This document shows, piece by piece, positions 18,204 through 26,251 of a stretch of 64,000 bases of DNA. Each line of letters opens with the position of its first letter. Positions within the stretch are counted from its first letter, which is position 1. The DNA is taken from NCBI RefSeq assembly GCF_013449685.1, contig NZ_JACDSF010000003.1, positions 32,474-96,473 on the forward strand. Reading direction: 5' to 3'. Origin of the DNA: Pectobacterium brasiliense (GTDB lineage Bacteria; Pseudomonadota; Gammaproteobacteria; Enterobacterales; Enterobacteriaceae). The notes under the pieces are model-generated. The model ran no database searches, was not told the origin of the DNA, and worked only from the letters and a program-made list of their open reading frames with translations. A program made the translations under genes and the position numbers.

Positions 18204-19148
18204 ATGAACCGATATCTGGCATTGCGCATCGGTCAGGCACTGCTCGTCCTGTGGGCGGCATTTACTCTGTCTTTTATCCTGCTTCAGGCGATGCCGGGTG
18301 ATGCGGTACTGATCAAGTTCCAAAACCCAGAGCTCGGCCTCAGCGCCGAGCAGATCGCGCAGTTACGTTTGTCCTACGGTGCCGATACACCGGTACTCAC
18401 GCAATATTTTCATGCGATAGCCCAGATCCTGCGGGGCGATCTCGGCCTCTCTCTTCAGGCGGGCGTGCCGGTCACCGAGCTGATTGCCGCGAATCTGCCG
18501 CCTACGCTACTGCTCGCGGTGCTGGGTTTCATCGCCGCTGGGCTGCTGGCGTTTGCCCTCGCGTTCTTATCGACGTTAACGCCGTTCCAATGGCTGCGAA
18601 CCGCATTGCAATCGCTGCCGTCGCTGTTTATTTCCGTGCCGACCTTCTGGCTCGGCATCGTACTGATTCAGATTTTCTCTTTCCGTCTGGGGCTGATTCC
18701 AGTGATTAACCCCGGCGAATGGGAAGGGCTGATTTTGCCTGTTCTCACGCTGGCGCTGCCGATTTCCGCCCCGCTTGCTCAGGTGCTGATGCGCAGCATC
18801 GATCAGGTACAAACCCAGCCGTTTGTTGCCGTCGCCCGCGCCAAAGGCGCCAGCCGCAGCGGCGTACTCTGGCGACACATCGCCCGCAACGCGATGCTGC
18901 CCACACTGACCATCGCCGGCCTGCTGTTGGGCGAGCTAATTGCAGGGGCGCTGATTACCGAAACCGTGTTTGGCCGTAACGGGCTCGGCCAGTTGACGCA
19001 GGAAGCCGTGAACTATCAGGACAGCAGCGTATTGCAGGCCATCGTGCTGATTTCCGCCGCCGCCTTTGTTGTCGTCAATCTGGCCGTCGACCTGCTCTAT
19101 CCCCTTCTCGATCCGCGCCTGAAAAGCACGCCAGGAGCCACGCTATGA
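18204..19148 (+). CDS. ABC transporter permease (DppB/OppB type)
   Basis: First inner-membrane channel subunit of the importer. MNRYLALRIGQALLVLWAAFTLSFILLQ is the typical N-terminal helix; the binding-protein-dependent permease domain ends with the EAA loop VAVARAKGASRSGVLWRHIARNA, which docks on the ATPase, and a final ETVFGRNGLGQL segment. Length 314. A very strong GGAGGAGG ribosome site precedes the ATG, 27 bp after the binding-protein gene. Its last 4 bases overlap the next permease gene. Confidence 0.92.
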   Translation: MNRYLALRIGQALLVLWAAFTLSFILLQAMPGDAVLIKFQNPELGLSAEQIAQLRLSYGADTPVLTQYFHAIAQILRGDLGLSLQAGVPVTELIAANLPPTLLLAVLGFIAAGLLAFALAFLSTLTPFQWLRTALQSLPSLFISVPTFWLGIVLIQIFSFRLGLIPVINPGEWEGLILPVLTLALPISAPLAQVLMRSIDQVQTQPFVAVARAKGASRSGVLWRHIARNAMLPTLTIAGLLLGELIAGALITETVFGRNGLGQLTQEAVNYQDSSVLQAIVLISAAAFVVVNLAVDLLYPLLDPRLKSTPGATL

Positions 19149-20005
19149 CTACCGTACAGTTGGAAAAAATTACATTTCCTCTTCTGCGCAAGCGGCCTCT
19201 GCTGCGTCGCTACGCCTTTCAGCCGGGGCTGGTGCTGGCCTGGCTGGTGATGCTGACCGTCGCACTTTGGGCACTGTTCCCCGGCTGGTTTACCGGCTAT
19301 AGCCCGACGGAAGGCATCGCGGGCGCACAGCGGCTGGCACCTGACGCCGACTACTGGCTCGGTACCGACCAGTTGGGGCGCGATCTCTATGCACGCATCG
19401 TTTATGGCGCGGTGCACTCGCTTTCGGGCGCGGTTATCGCCGTCGGGCTGGGTCTGGTGCTCGGCAGCCTGTTCGGCCTGTTGGCGGGCGCGGTTGGCGG
19501 CTGGCTGGATAGCGTCGTGATGCGCAGCATTGATGTGTTGCTGGCCATTCCCGGCCTGCTGCTGGCGCTGAGCGTCATTATCCTGTTGGGTTTCGGCACG
19601 GTTAACGCCGCGATTGCCGTGGGCGTCACCTCCGTCGCCAGTTTCACCCGACTGGTGCGTTCAGAAGTGCTGCGCGTGCGCCACAGCGACTACGTCGAAG
19701 CCGCCTATGGCAGCGGCGGCACCTTTTTCAGCGTGCTGTGGCGACACATCCTGCCGAACTCACTGACTACCGTTTTCGCCTTTGCCGCCCTGCAATTCGG
19801 CAGCGCGATTCTGGCTATCTCCACGCTGAGCTTCCTCGGCTACGGCGCACCGCCGCCCACGCCGGAATGGGGTCTGCTGATCGCCGAAGGCCGCAACTAC
19901 ATCGCAACCGCCTGGTGGCTAACCACCTTCCCCGGCCTGATTGTCGTACTCGTTGTGCTGTCCGCTAACCGTATCAGCCAGTCGATCAGGAGGACGGAAC
20001 GATGA
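19145..20005 (+). CDS. ABC transporter permease (DppC/OppC type)
   Basis: Second channel subunit. It has an N-terminal OppC-like leader, the conserved LGTDQLGRDLYARIVYGA segment after the first loop, and the EAA loop YVEAAYGSGGTFFSVLWRHILPN. Length 286, usual for the DppC group. It overlaps the upstream permease and downstream ATPase genes by 4 bp each, so the three are translated together. Confidence 0.92.
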   Translation: MTTVQLEKITFPLLRKRPLLRRYAFQPGLVLAWLVMLTVALWALFPGWFTGYSPTEGIAGAQRLAPDADYWLGTDQLGRDLYARIVYGAVHSLSGAVIAVGLGLVLGSLFGLLAGAVGGWLDSVVMRSIDVLLAIPGLLLALSVIILLGFGTVNAAIAVGVTSVASFTRLVRSEVLRVRHSDYVEAAYGSGGTFFSVLWRHILPNSLTTVFAFAALQFGSAILAISTLSFLGYGAPPPTPEWGLLIAEGRNYIATAWWLTTFPGLIVVLVVLSANRISQSIRRTER

Positions 20006-21681
20006 GCCTGTCAGCCAGCTTACAAACCAGCGCGGCCGTGCCCGTACTGGCTCTGGAAAACGTCACGATTGCCTATCGCAGTGACGATCGTGAGCAGACC
20101 GTGGTGGAAGGCGTCTCTTTTCATATTCAGCCCGGTGAAGTGGTAGCGCTGGTGGGGGAATCCGGTTCAGGGAAAACCACCACTGCGCAGGCGGTTATCG
20201 GTTTGCTGGCCGAGAACGGTAGGCTTACGCGCGGCGCTATTCGGCTAAACGGCGTGGATATCAGCGGCTGGTCACAGAAGCGATTGGATAGCGTGCGCGG
20301 TGCACAGATCAGCCTGATCCCGCAAGATCCCACCAGCTCCCTGAACCCGGTGCAGACCATCGGCGAGCAGGTGGACGAGATTCTGCGTATTCATCAGCGG
20401 GAAGATCGCCAGACTATCCGCCAGAAAACACTGGCGCTGCTGGAACGCGTGGGGCTAAACCAGCCGGAGCTGCGGGCAAAGCAGTATCCGCACGAGCTGT
20501 CTGGCGGCATGAAACAGCGCGTCCTGATCGCCATTGCGATTGCGCTAAAACCCGCGCTGATTATTGCCGATGAGCCCACTAGCGCGCTGGATGTCACGGT
20601 ACAGAAACATATTCTCGATCTGCTCGATGAACTGCGGCGCGAAAATGGGACGGCGGTGCTGTTCGTCACGCACGATCTGGGGGTGGCGGCCGAGCGCGCC
20701 GATCGGCTGCTGGTCTTCCAGAACGGCTACATTCAGGAACAGGGGCCAACGCTTGAGGTGCTCAGCGCGCCCTCAAGCCACTATGCCCGCACGCTGCTGG
20801 CGAACGTGCCGTCGCTTAATCCCACTCCGCGCCTACCACGCGACAATGCATCTGATCCTGACATTATTGTCTCGGTTGAAAATCTGGTGCAGACCTTTCC
20901 CCTGTCGGGTCGTAAAGGGGAACATTTTCGGGCAGTGGATGACGTTTCTTTCAGCGTAGCTCGCGGCACAACGCACGCCATTGTTGGCGAGTCTGGTTCC
21001 GGCAAAACCACCACGGCACGCAGTCTGCTCGGGTTCCATCACCCCAGCGCGGGGCGCATTCTGATCGACGGTACCGACATCACGCATCTGAAAGGTGAAG
21101 CGCTGCGGCAGTTCCGGCAGAAAATCCAGTTGGTCTATCAAAACCCTTTTAGCTCGCTCGATCCGTCGCAGCGTCTCTACGACATCGTCGAGGAACCGCT
21201 GCGCAATTTTAATCGCCATACCGCCGCGCAGCGGGAGCGAAAAATTCATGAGATGTTCGAGCGCGTTGCCCTGCCGGTTGCGCTTCTGTCACGCAAACCG
21301 CGTGAGCTGTCCGGCGGCCAACGCCAGCGTGTCGCCATCGCCCGAGCGCTGGTGCTGGAACCGCAGATACTGGTGCTGGACGAGGCCGTTTCCGCACTGG
21401 ATGTCACCGTGCAGGCGCAAATTCTGCGTTTGCTGGCCGAGCTACAGGAATCCCTCGGGCTGACGTACCTGTTCATTTCGCACGATTTAGCGGTGGTACG
21501 CCAAATCGCCGACACCGTGTCCGTGCTGTACCACGGCAAACAGCTTGAATCCGGCCCGGTGGAGCAGATCTTCGCCCAGCCCGAACATCGCTACACCCGT
21601 GAACTCATCGAGGCCATCCCCGGGCAGCAACACCCGGTTTTTGCCCGCTCGCACCACGCTCAAATTCACCATTCGCACTAA
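20002..21681 (+). CDS. Fused double ABC transporter ATPase (DppD-DppF type)
   Basis: Supplies both ATP-hydrolysing domains of the importer in one chain. Domain 1 (about residues 13-270): Walker A GESGSGKTTTAQ, signature LSGGMKQRVLIA, Walker B LIIADEPTSAL. Domain 2 (about 285-545): Walker A GESGSGKTTTARS, signature LSGGQRQRVAIARAL, and Walker B QILVLDEAVSALD. All key residues for hydrolysis seem present in both. Length 559, like the GsiA/YejF-type fused ATPases. It overlaps the permease gene by 4 bp and is followed 15 bp later by the monooxygenase gene. Confidence 0.93.
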   Translation: MSLSASLQTSAAVPVLALENVTIAYRSDDREQTVVEGVSFHIQPGEVVALVGESGSGKTTTAQAVIGLLAENGRLTRGAIRLNGVDISGWSQKRLDSVRGAQISLIPQDPTSSLNPVQTIGEQVDEILRIHQREDRQTIRQKTLALLERVGLNQPELRAKQYPHELSGGMKQRVLIAIAIALKPALIIADEPTSALDVTVQKHILDLLDELRRENGTAVLFVTHDLGVAAERADRLLVFQNGYIQEQGPTLEVLSAPSSHYARTLLANVPSLNPTPRLPRDNASDPDIIVSVENLVQTFPLSGRKGEHFRAVDDVSFSVARGTTHAIVGESGSGKTTTARSLLGFHHPSAGRILIDGTDITHLKGEALRQFRQKIQLVYQNPFSSLDPSQRLYDIVEEPLRNFNRHTAAQRERKIHEMFERVALPVALLSRKPRELSGGQRQRVAIARALVLEPQILVLDEAVSALDVTVQAQILRLLAELQESLGLTYLFISHDLAVVRQIADTVSVLYHGKQLESGPVEQIFAQPEHRYTRELIEAIPGQQHPVFARSHHAQIHHSH

Positions 21682-21696
21682 ACCAAGGACTGTAGA

Positions 21697-22731
21697 ATGA
21701 CAACGAAACGGCTGGGATTTTTCACGCGATTGCTGGATGACGTCTCCGCCCAGCAGCGCTATCGGCTGGCGACGGAACAGATCGTCAAAGCCGAACAATT
21801 AGGATTCGATAGCGCCTGGGTCGCACAGCACCACTTTCACGCTGATGAAGGCGGGCTGCCTTCACCGCTGGTGTTTCTGGCTCTGGTTGCTGCCCGCACT
21901 CAGCGCATCCAACTCGGTACCGGTGTGATTACGCTGCCGATGGAGGAGCCGCTGCGTGTGGCAGAAGATACCGCCGTGCTCGATTTACTCAGCAACGGCA
22001 GGCTGGAAGTCGGTGTAGGTTCTGGCGGTACATCGTCCTCATTTGCCGCGTTCGGTCATGACAGCGCGCAGCGCGGGCAGATCCTCGGACGCTATCTGGA
22101 GAAACTGCGCGCCGCGTGGCGGGGAGAAGCCCTGAGCGAAGACGGTAACCGGCTCTATCCTGCCGCCCCACATTTGGATAAGCGCGTCTGGCAGGCCACG
22201 TTTTCCATCGAGGGGGCGGAACGAGCCGGTAAAGCAGGCGATGGCCTGATGCTCTCTCGCACCCAGCCACGCCCGGAACACTTCCCAGATGCAACACTGG
22301 CTGACCTGCAAAACCCGATGATCGACGCCTATCTGGCTGCACTGCCCGCAGGCGTCACACCACGCATCCTCAGTTCACGCAGCGTTTTCGTGGCTGACGA
22401 TCGCCAATTGGCGCTGAGTCTGGCAGAAAAAGGGCTTAATCGCTCCGCCGCCCGCTCAGGTACGTTCCGTGCAATCCCTCACGACTCGATAGACGCGCTG
22501 ATCGCCTCCTTCGATAGCCATGTCGGCACCGCGCAGGATGTCATCGCGTCACTGCGGGTAGACAGTTCGCTGGAGCGTGCGACCGATGTGACATTCCAGG
22601 TGCATTCCATCGATCCGCCGCATGCGCTGATTCTGCGCTCGCTTGAGCTGATTGCCACTCAGGTGGCCCCCGCGTTGGGCTGGAGACCCGCCGTCAAACA
22701 GAAAAGCCCGCTCGGGCAGGAGATTGCATGA
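21697..22731 (+). CDS. Luciferase-like flavin monooxygenase
   Basis: A member of the bacterial luciferase-like (LLM) TIM-barrel family, which uses reduced FMN and oxygen to oxidise small organic molecules such as sulfonates or aldehydes. Typical segments are KAEQLGFDSAWVAQHHF (about residues 34-50), RIQLGTGVITLPMEEPLRVAEDTAVLDLLSNGRLEVGVG (about 72-110), with the barrel continuing to about 300. Length 344. It matches, as I recall, an uncharacterised FMN-dependent LLM subfamily (KPN_01858 type). No flavin reductase is coded here, so reduced FMN must come from elsewhere. Its last 4 bases overlap the AhpD-like gene, implying one pathway. Confidence 0.87.
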   Translation: MTTKRLGFFTRLLDDVSAQQRYRLATEQIVKAEQLGFDSAWVAQHHFHADEGGLPSPLVFLALVAARTQRIQLGTGVITLPMEEPLRVAEDTAVLDLLSNGRLEVGVGSGGTSSSFAAFGHDSAQRGQILGRYLEKLRAAWRGEALSEDGNRLYPAAPHLDKRVWQATFSIEGAERAGKAGDGLMLSRTQPRPEHFPDATLADLQNPMIDAYLAALPAGVTPRILSSRSVFVADDRQLALSLAEKGLNRSAARSGTFRAIPHDSIDALIASFDSHVGTAQDVIASLRVDSSLERATDVTFQVHSIDPPHALILRSLELIATQVAPALGWRPAVKQKSPLGQEIA

Positions 22732-23861
22732 CGCACGCTAACACGTTACACACTCAGGACGTACTGGATGCGCTGGCTGAAATCAACCCGGATTCCGCCC
22801 TCGCCGCCGCCAGAAAAACCCGTGATGCGGCAACCCGCCACACTCAGGGCAGCTACGACGCGCTGTTTAACGCCGACGCCGCAGACGATGCGACATTGCC
22901 GTTATCGCTGCGCTTCTGGTTTGCGACCAAAATCAGCGGCTGGCAGCAGGACGATCAGCTACAGCATTTTTATGCCGAGCGGCTGGCAGATTTCCCGGAT
23001 CCCGCACTGACACCCGCGCTACAGCTGGCGCTAGACCATGCCGAACGCCTGACGAAAACGCCTGTGCAAGCCTCGGCGTCCCACGTCAACACGCTGGAAC
23101 AGGCGGGCTGGTCGGTAGACGACATCGTGACGCTGTCGCAGCTCATTGCATTTGTGAATTTTCAAAGCCGGTTGCTGCGCGGCTATCGCCTGATTAGCGG
23201 TCATCGCGTCAGCCAACCGCATTCTCAGGCCGCTGTCGCAGGTCAGTGGCATACCCAACCGCAGACGCACAGCGGTAAGTCTGCGCCGCAGGCGTTTACT
23301 CAGGCAGAACTGGGCTGGGAACCGTGGATCGCCCCCAAACCGCTGGCCGAGTTCAATGCCGATGAGCAGGCGATTCTGGCGCGCTTCGGCCACACCGATT
23401 CCGATTATTTCCGTTTACTAGGCCGCAACCTTCCGGTGCTGGAACAGCGCACGCTGACGGATAAAGGGATTTTCTATACCACTGGCGGCCTGCCGCGCAA
23501 GGAGCGTGAACTGATCGCCGCCGTCACCAGCAAGGTCAACGGCTGCATCTACTGCGCCTCGGTACACGCGCGTAAAGCCAGCCAGCTCTCCAAGCAGGAC
23601 GGCGATGTACAGCGGCTGCTGGATGTCGTCCCCAGCGGGGATTTGAGCATCGGCCACAGCCCGCGCTGGCAGGCGATTATCGATTTCTCGGCACGCCTTT
23701 CCGCCACGCCCGCGCAGGTCAACGCAAACGACCTGAAACAGTTGCAAGAACAGGGATTGGATACGCTAGAGATTGTCGATGTGGTGCAGTCGGCCGCCTT
23801 CTTCTCATGGGCCAACCGACTGATGCTCACGCTAGGCGAACCGTTCTGGCCGGAGCATTAA
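22728..23861 (+). CDS. Two-domain AhpD/CMD-like protein
   Basis: Two carboxymuconolactone-decarboxylase/AhpD-like halves in one chain. The C-terminal half keeps the AhpD active-site pattern: the CxxC of GCIYCASVH (Cys273, Cys276, His280) with Glu residues in the preceding KERELIAAV. The N-terminal half (about residues 50-165) has the same fold pattern but lacks the CxxC, so it is probably structural. Length 377. Members with intact CxxC act as thiol peroxidases or disulfide reductants; here it may detoxify peroxide or process the product of the adjacent monooxygenase (inference). Translationally coupled to it by a 4-bp overlap; last gene of the operon. Confidence 0.85.
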   Translation: MTHANTLHTQDVLDALAEINPDSALAAARKTRDAATRHTQGSYDALFNADAADDATLPLSLRFWFATKISGWQQDDQLQHFYAERLADFPDPALTPALQLALDHAERLTKTPVQASASHVNTLEQAGWSVDDIVTLSQLIAFVNFQSRLLRGYRLISGHRVSQPHSQAAVAGQWHTQPQTHSGKSAPQAFTQAELGWEPWIAPKPLAEFNADEQAILARFGHTDSDYFRLLGRNLPVLEQRTLTDKGIFYTTGGLPRKERELIAAVTSKVNGCIYCASVHARKASQLSKQDGDVQRLLDVVPSGDLSIGHSPRWQAIIDFSARLSATPAQVNANDLKQLQEQGLDTLEIVDVVQSAAFFSWANRLMLTLGEPFWPEH

Positions 23862-23867
23862 TACCCG

Positions 23868-23900
23868 AGCGGTCTGTTTCACTATCTTGAACAGACCGCT
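23868..23900 (+). terminator. Hairpin at the end of the ABC-monooxygenase operon
   Basis: AGCGGTCTGTT (23868-23878) pairs perfectly with AACAGACCGCT (23890-23900) around an 11-nt loop, 6 bp after the last stop codon. There is no clear T run, so termination may be imperfect. Confidence 0.65.
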
Positions 23901-24000
23901 CTCATTCGGAATGAATTCTGATCCTGATGACATTCGTACTGTTTGATAGGCTTAGTTACCAGTACACTATCAGAATCATACCATTCCAAATGGAGGTAGC

Positions 24001-25470
24001 ATGCCCGTTGAATTGTCTCAAGAGAACTTACAGAGCTTACTTAACGAGTTACGTCGCTTACCGAAGGAAACTGAATGGGCAGAGTTCAAACATAATGCAG
24101 ACGTGGAGAAAATTGGCGAATACATATCTGCGCTAGCAAATTCTGCGGCTTTGTTGGGTAAACAGAGCGCTTATCTAGTGTATGGACTTGATGATGATTC
24201 TCATGATGTTATTGGTACTCATTTTCGTCCATCAACGCAAAAACATAAGCAGCAGGAAATTGAAAACTGGTTACTACAAAAAATCACGCCGAAAATTCAT
24301 TTCAGATTCTATGAATTCACTACGGATAAGGAAGAATTACCCGTAGTTATTTTAGAGATTCAAGCCGCAAGCCATACCCCTGTACTCTTCGATGGGACAG
24401 AATACATCCGGGTTGGCTCTTATAAGAAAAAGCTAAGAGAACTACCAGAAAAAGAACGCGCCCTTTGGCGAGCTTTCGATAAAACCCCATTTGAACGTCT
24501 ACTTGCTACAGAAAATAGTAGTGCTGAAGACGTCTTGTCATTACTAGATTATCCAACATATTTCGATCTTATAAATTTGCCTTTACCGGATAATAAAGCA
24601 GGGATCTTGTCAGCTCTCAGTGCCGATCAACTGATCCATGAAGCTCCCGGAGGGCGTTGGAACATTACCAATTTAGGTGCGATTTTATTTGCACGCAAGT
24701 TACAAAGTTTTCAGCATTTGGGTCGTAAAGCCGTTCGATTGATTTTGTATAGTGGTAATAGCCGAATAAAAACTATTCGAGAAATTCCAGGCAGCAAAGG
24801 TTACGCCGTCGGATTCGAGAACCTAATTGATTATATCAAAACACTATTACCTGCTAACGAAGAGATCGGTAAAGCTTTTCGCAAGGAAGTGCCAATGTAC
24901 CCTGAATTGGCTATTCGAGAACTCGTGGCGAATGCCATTATTCACCAAGATCTATCCATTACTGGGACAGGCCCCATGATCGAGATTTTCGAATCCCGTA
25001 TGGAAATAACTAATCCAGGAATTCCGCTAGTTGATATTGACCGATTTATTGACTCACCACCACAAAGTCGAAATGAAGCTCTAGCATCGTTTATGAGACG
25101 AATTAATATTTGTGAAGAACGTGGAACTGGCGTGGATAAAGTGGTTTTTGAAACTGAATTCTACCAACTACCTGCGCCCATCTTTGAAGTCACAGAGAGA
25201 CACACGCGGGCAGTACTCTTTAGTCACAAAGAGTTTTCGGAAATGGATAAAGGCGACAGGGTAAGAGCATGCTATCTACACTGCTGCCTGCGCTACGTTA
25301 ATCGGGAACATATGAACAATACGTCGCTAAGAGAACGCTTAGGGATTGACGTTAAAAACAGCGCCATGGTCAGTAGAGTGATTAAAGATACTGTTAACGT
25401 CGGTTTAGTGCGCCCCTATGACCCAGATGCTGGAACTAAAGCAATGCGTTACATTCCCCATTGGGCGTAA
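24001..25470 (+). CDS. AlbA_2 (Schlafen-like) ATP-binding protein
   Basis: A predicted cytoplasmic protein of the COG2865 kind: an N-terminal AlbA_2/Schlafen-fold domain (about residues 20-145, with the typical ETEWAEFK segment), a central winged-helix-like part, and a C-terminal GHKL-type ATP-binding domain (about 300-400: RELVANAIIHQD, RMEITNPG, EERGTGVDKV) followed by a small helical DNA-binding-like tail. Length 489. Such proteins are labelled transcriptional regulators, but several are found in phage-defence loci. The gene is visibly richer in A/T than its neighbours, stands alone, and is followed by short direct repeats: signs of recent transfer. A good GGAGG supports the start. Function here is unknown. 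Confidence 0.8.
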   Translation: MPVELSQENLQSLLNELRRLPKETEWAEFKHNADVEKIGEYISALANSAALLGKQSAYLVYGLDDDSHDVIGTHFRPSTQKHKQQEIENWLLQKITPKIHFRFYEFTTDKEELPVVILEIQAASHTPVLFDGTEYIRVGSYKKKLRELPEKERALWRAFDKTPFERLLATENSSAEDVLSLLDYPTYFDLINLPLPDNKAGILSALSADQLIHEAPGGRWNITNLGAILFARKLQSFQHLGRKAVRLILYSGNSRIKTIREIPGSKGYAVGFENLIDYIKTLLPANEEIGKAFRKEVPMYPELAIRELVANAIIHQDLSITGTGPMIEIFESRMEITNPGIPLVDIDRFIDSPPQSRNEALASFMRRINICEERGTGVDKVVFETEFYQLPAPIFEVTERHTRAVLFSHKEFSEMDKGDRVRACYLHCCLRYVNREHMNNTSLRERLGIDVKNSAMVSRVIKDTVNVGLVRPYDPDAGTKAMRYIPHWA

Positions 25471-25471
25471 T

Positions 25472-25569
25472 TTGCTTGACCGTTGCTTGACTCATATGAT
25501 GAATGTCGACAATAAAAACAAAAAAAACCTATATATCAAATAATTAAATTATCTCCTTGCTTGACTCAT
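25472..25569 (+). repeat. Direct repeats TTGCTTGACTCAT after the AlbA_2 gene
   Basis: TTGCTTGACTCAT occurs at 25483-25495 and again at 25557-25569, and its first nine bases also at 25472-25480, right after the AlbA_2 stop codon. The DNA between is very A/T-rich. The repeats may mark an integration or excision boundary; no copy was seen on the upstream side of the gene. Confidence 0.6.
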
Positions 25570-25608
25570 GAAAATAACTCTCCACTAAAATTCCGAAATA
25601 GAGAATCA

Positions 25609-25638
25609 GGCGGCACGGCTGCGTGTCGCCCTTCGGTC
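25609..25638. terminator. Hairpin between the convergent AlbA_2 and padC genes
   Basis: GGCGGCAC (25609-25616) pairs with GTGTCGCC (25623-25630) with one G-T pair; on the plus strand it is followed by CTTCGGTCTTTATTTTTTC. It probably ends the plus-strand transcript. Confidence 0.55.
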
Positions 25639-25639
25639 T

Positions 25640-26149
25640 TTATTTTTTCAGGTAAGCAGGGAAATCCGCAGGCAATTCGCTGGCAGGACAGTTGATGACC
25701 TCGTTGTTGTTTTCACCACAGTCGCGGATGAACGTAATAGTGGCGAATTCATCGATAACTTCGGTAGGGTACGCAGGGCCCGCATCGCGATAGGCTTCCA
25801 TTTCAGCAATGTGTTCGTTCTGGAAGCATACTGTTTTTTCAGGATTATTGATGATCCAACGCGGGAAGAAGATGGTGCCGTGGAAAATCTTATCGGCAAT
25901 ATTCGCAATCAGGCTGACGTCTGTTCCCGTCGGTTCTGTCCATGAAATCTTATATACCTCGCGGGCGACCTGCACGATATACACCTGCTGATCCTTAACC
26001 CAACGATTACCCACGATACCGCTATGAATGCGGTAGTCTATGGTGTTGGCATTTTTGACATACAGCTCGTAATTCCAGCCATTATCATAGATATATACCA
26101 GGTGTTTCCCTACAAAATGGCTCAGATCGTGTTGATTGAATGAAGGCAT
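25640..26149 (-). CDS. padC: Phenolic acid decarboxylase
   Basis: PadC removes the carboxyl group of p-coumaric, ferulic and related hydroxycinnamic acids, giving vinyl phenols; it detoxifies plant cell-wall phenolics. The protein shows the family hallmarks HLVYIYDNGWNYELYVKN, TIDYRIHSGIVGNRWV (residues of the barrel active site), YKISWTEPTGTDVSL and the FPRWI / VCFQNEHI segments. It has 169 residues, close to the Bacillus and Lactobacillus enzymes. A GGAGA precedes the ATG. It is divergent from a LysR-type gene 102 bp away, the likely regulator. Single copy with no cofactor site, as known for this family. Confidence 0.93.
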   Translation of the reverse strand: MPSFNQHDLSHFVGKHLVYIYDNGWNYELYVKNANTIDYRIHSGIVGNRWVKDQQVYIVQVAREVYKISWTEPTGTDVSLIANIADKIFHGTIFFPRWIINNPEKTVCFQNEHIAEMEAYRDAGPAYPTEVIDEFATITFIRDCGENNNEVINCPASELPADFPAYLKK

Positions 26150-26168
26150 TATCGTTCTCCTGAAGTGT

Positions 26169-26204
26169 GTGAATTCACTTTAGAGCTTTATTAATTCGAT
26201 GAAT
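26169..26204. promoter_or_regulatory. Candidate LysR-regulator sites between padC and lysR
   Basis: The 102-bp divergent gap holds GTGAATTCAC (26169-26178, perfect palindrome) and ATTC-GAT-GAAT (26194-26204, 11 bp). The second has the short interrupted-dyad form expected of LysR boxes. Which of them is used is unknown. Confidence 0.4.
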
Positions 26205-26251
26205 AACGCTATTTTTCAGGAAAAATAATTCAATATTTAGATATATCAAAG

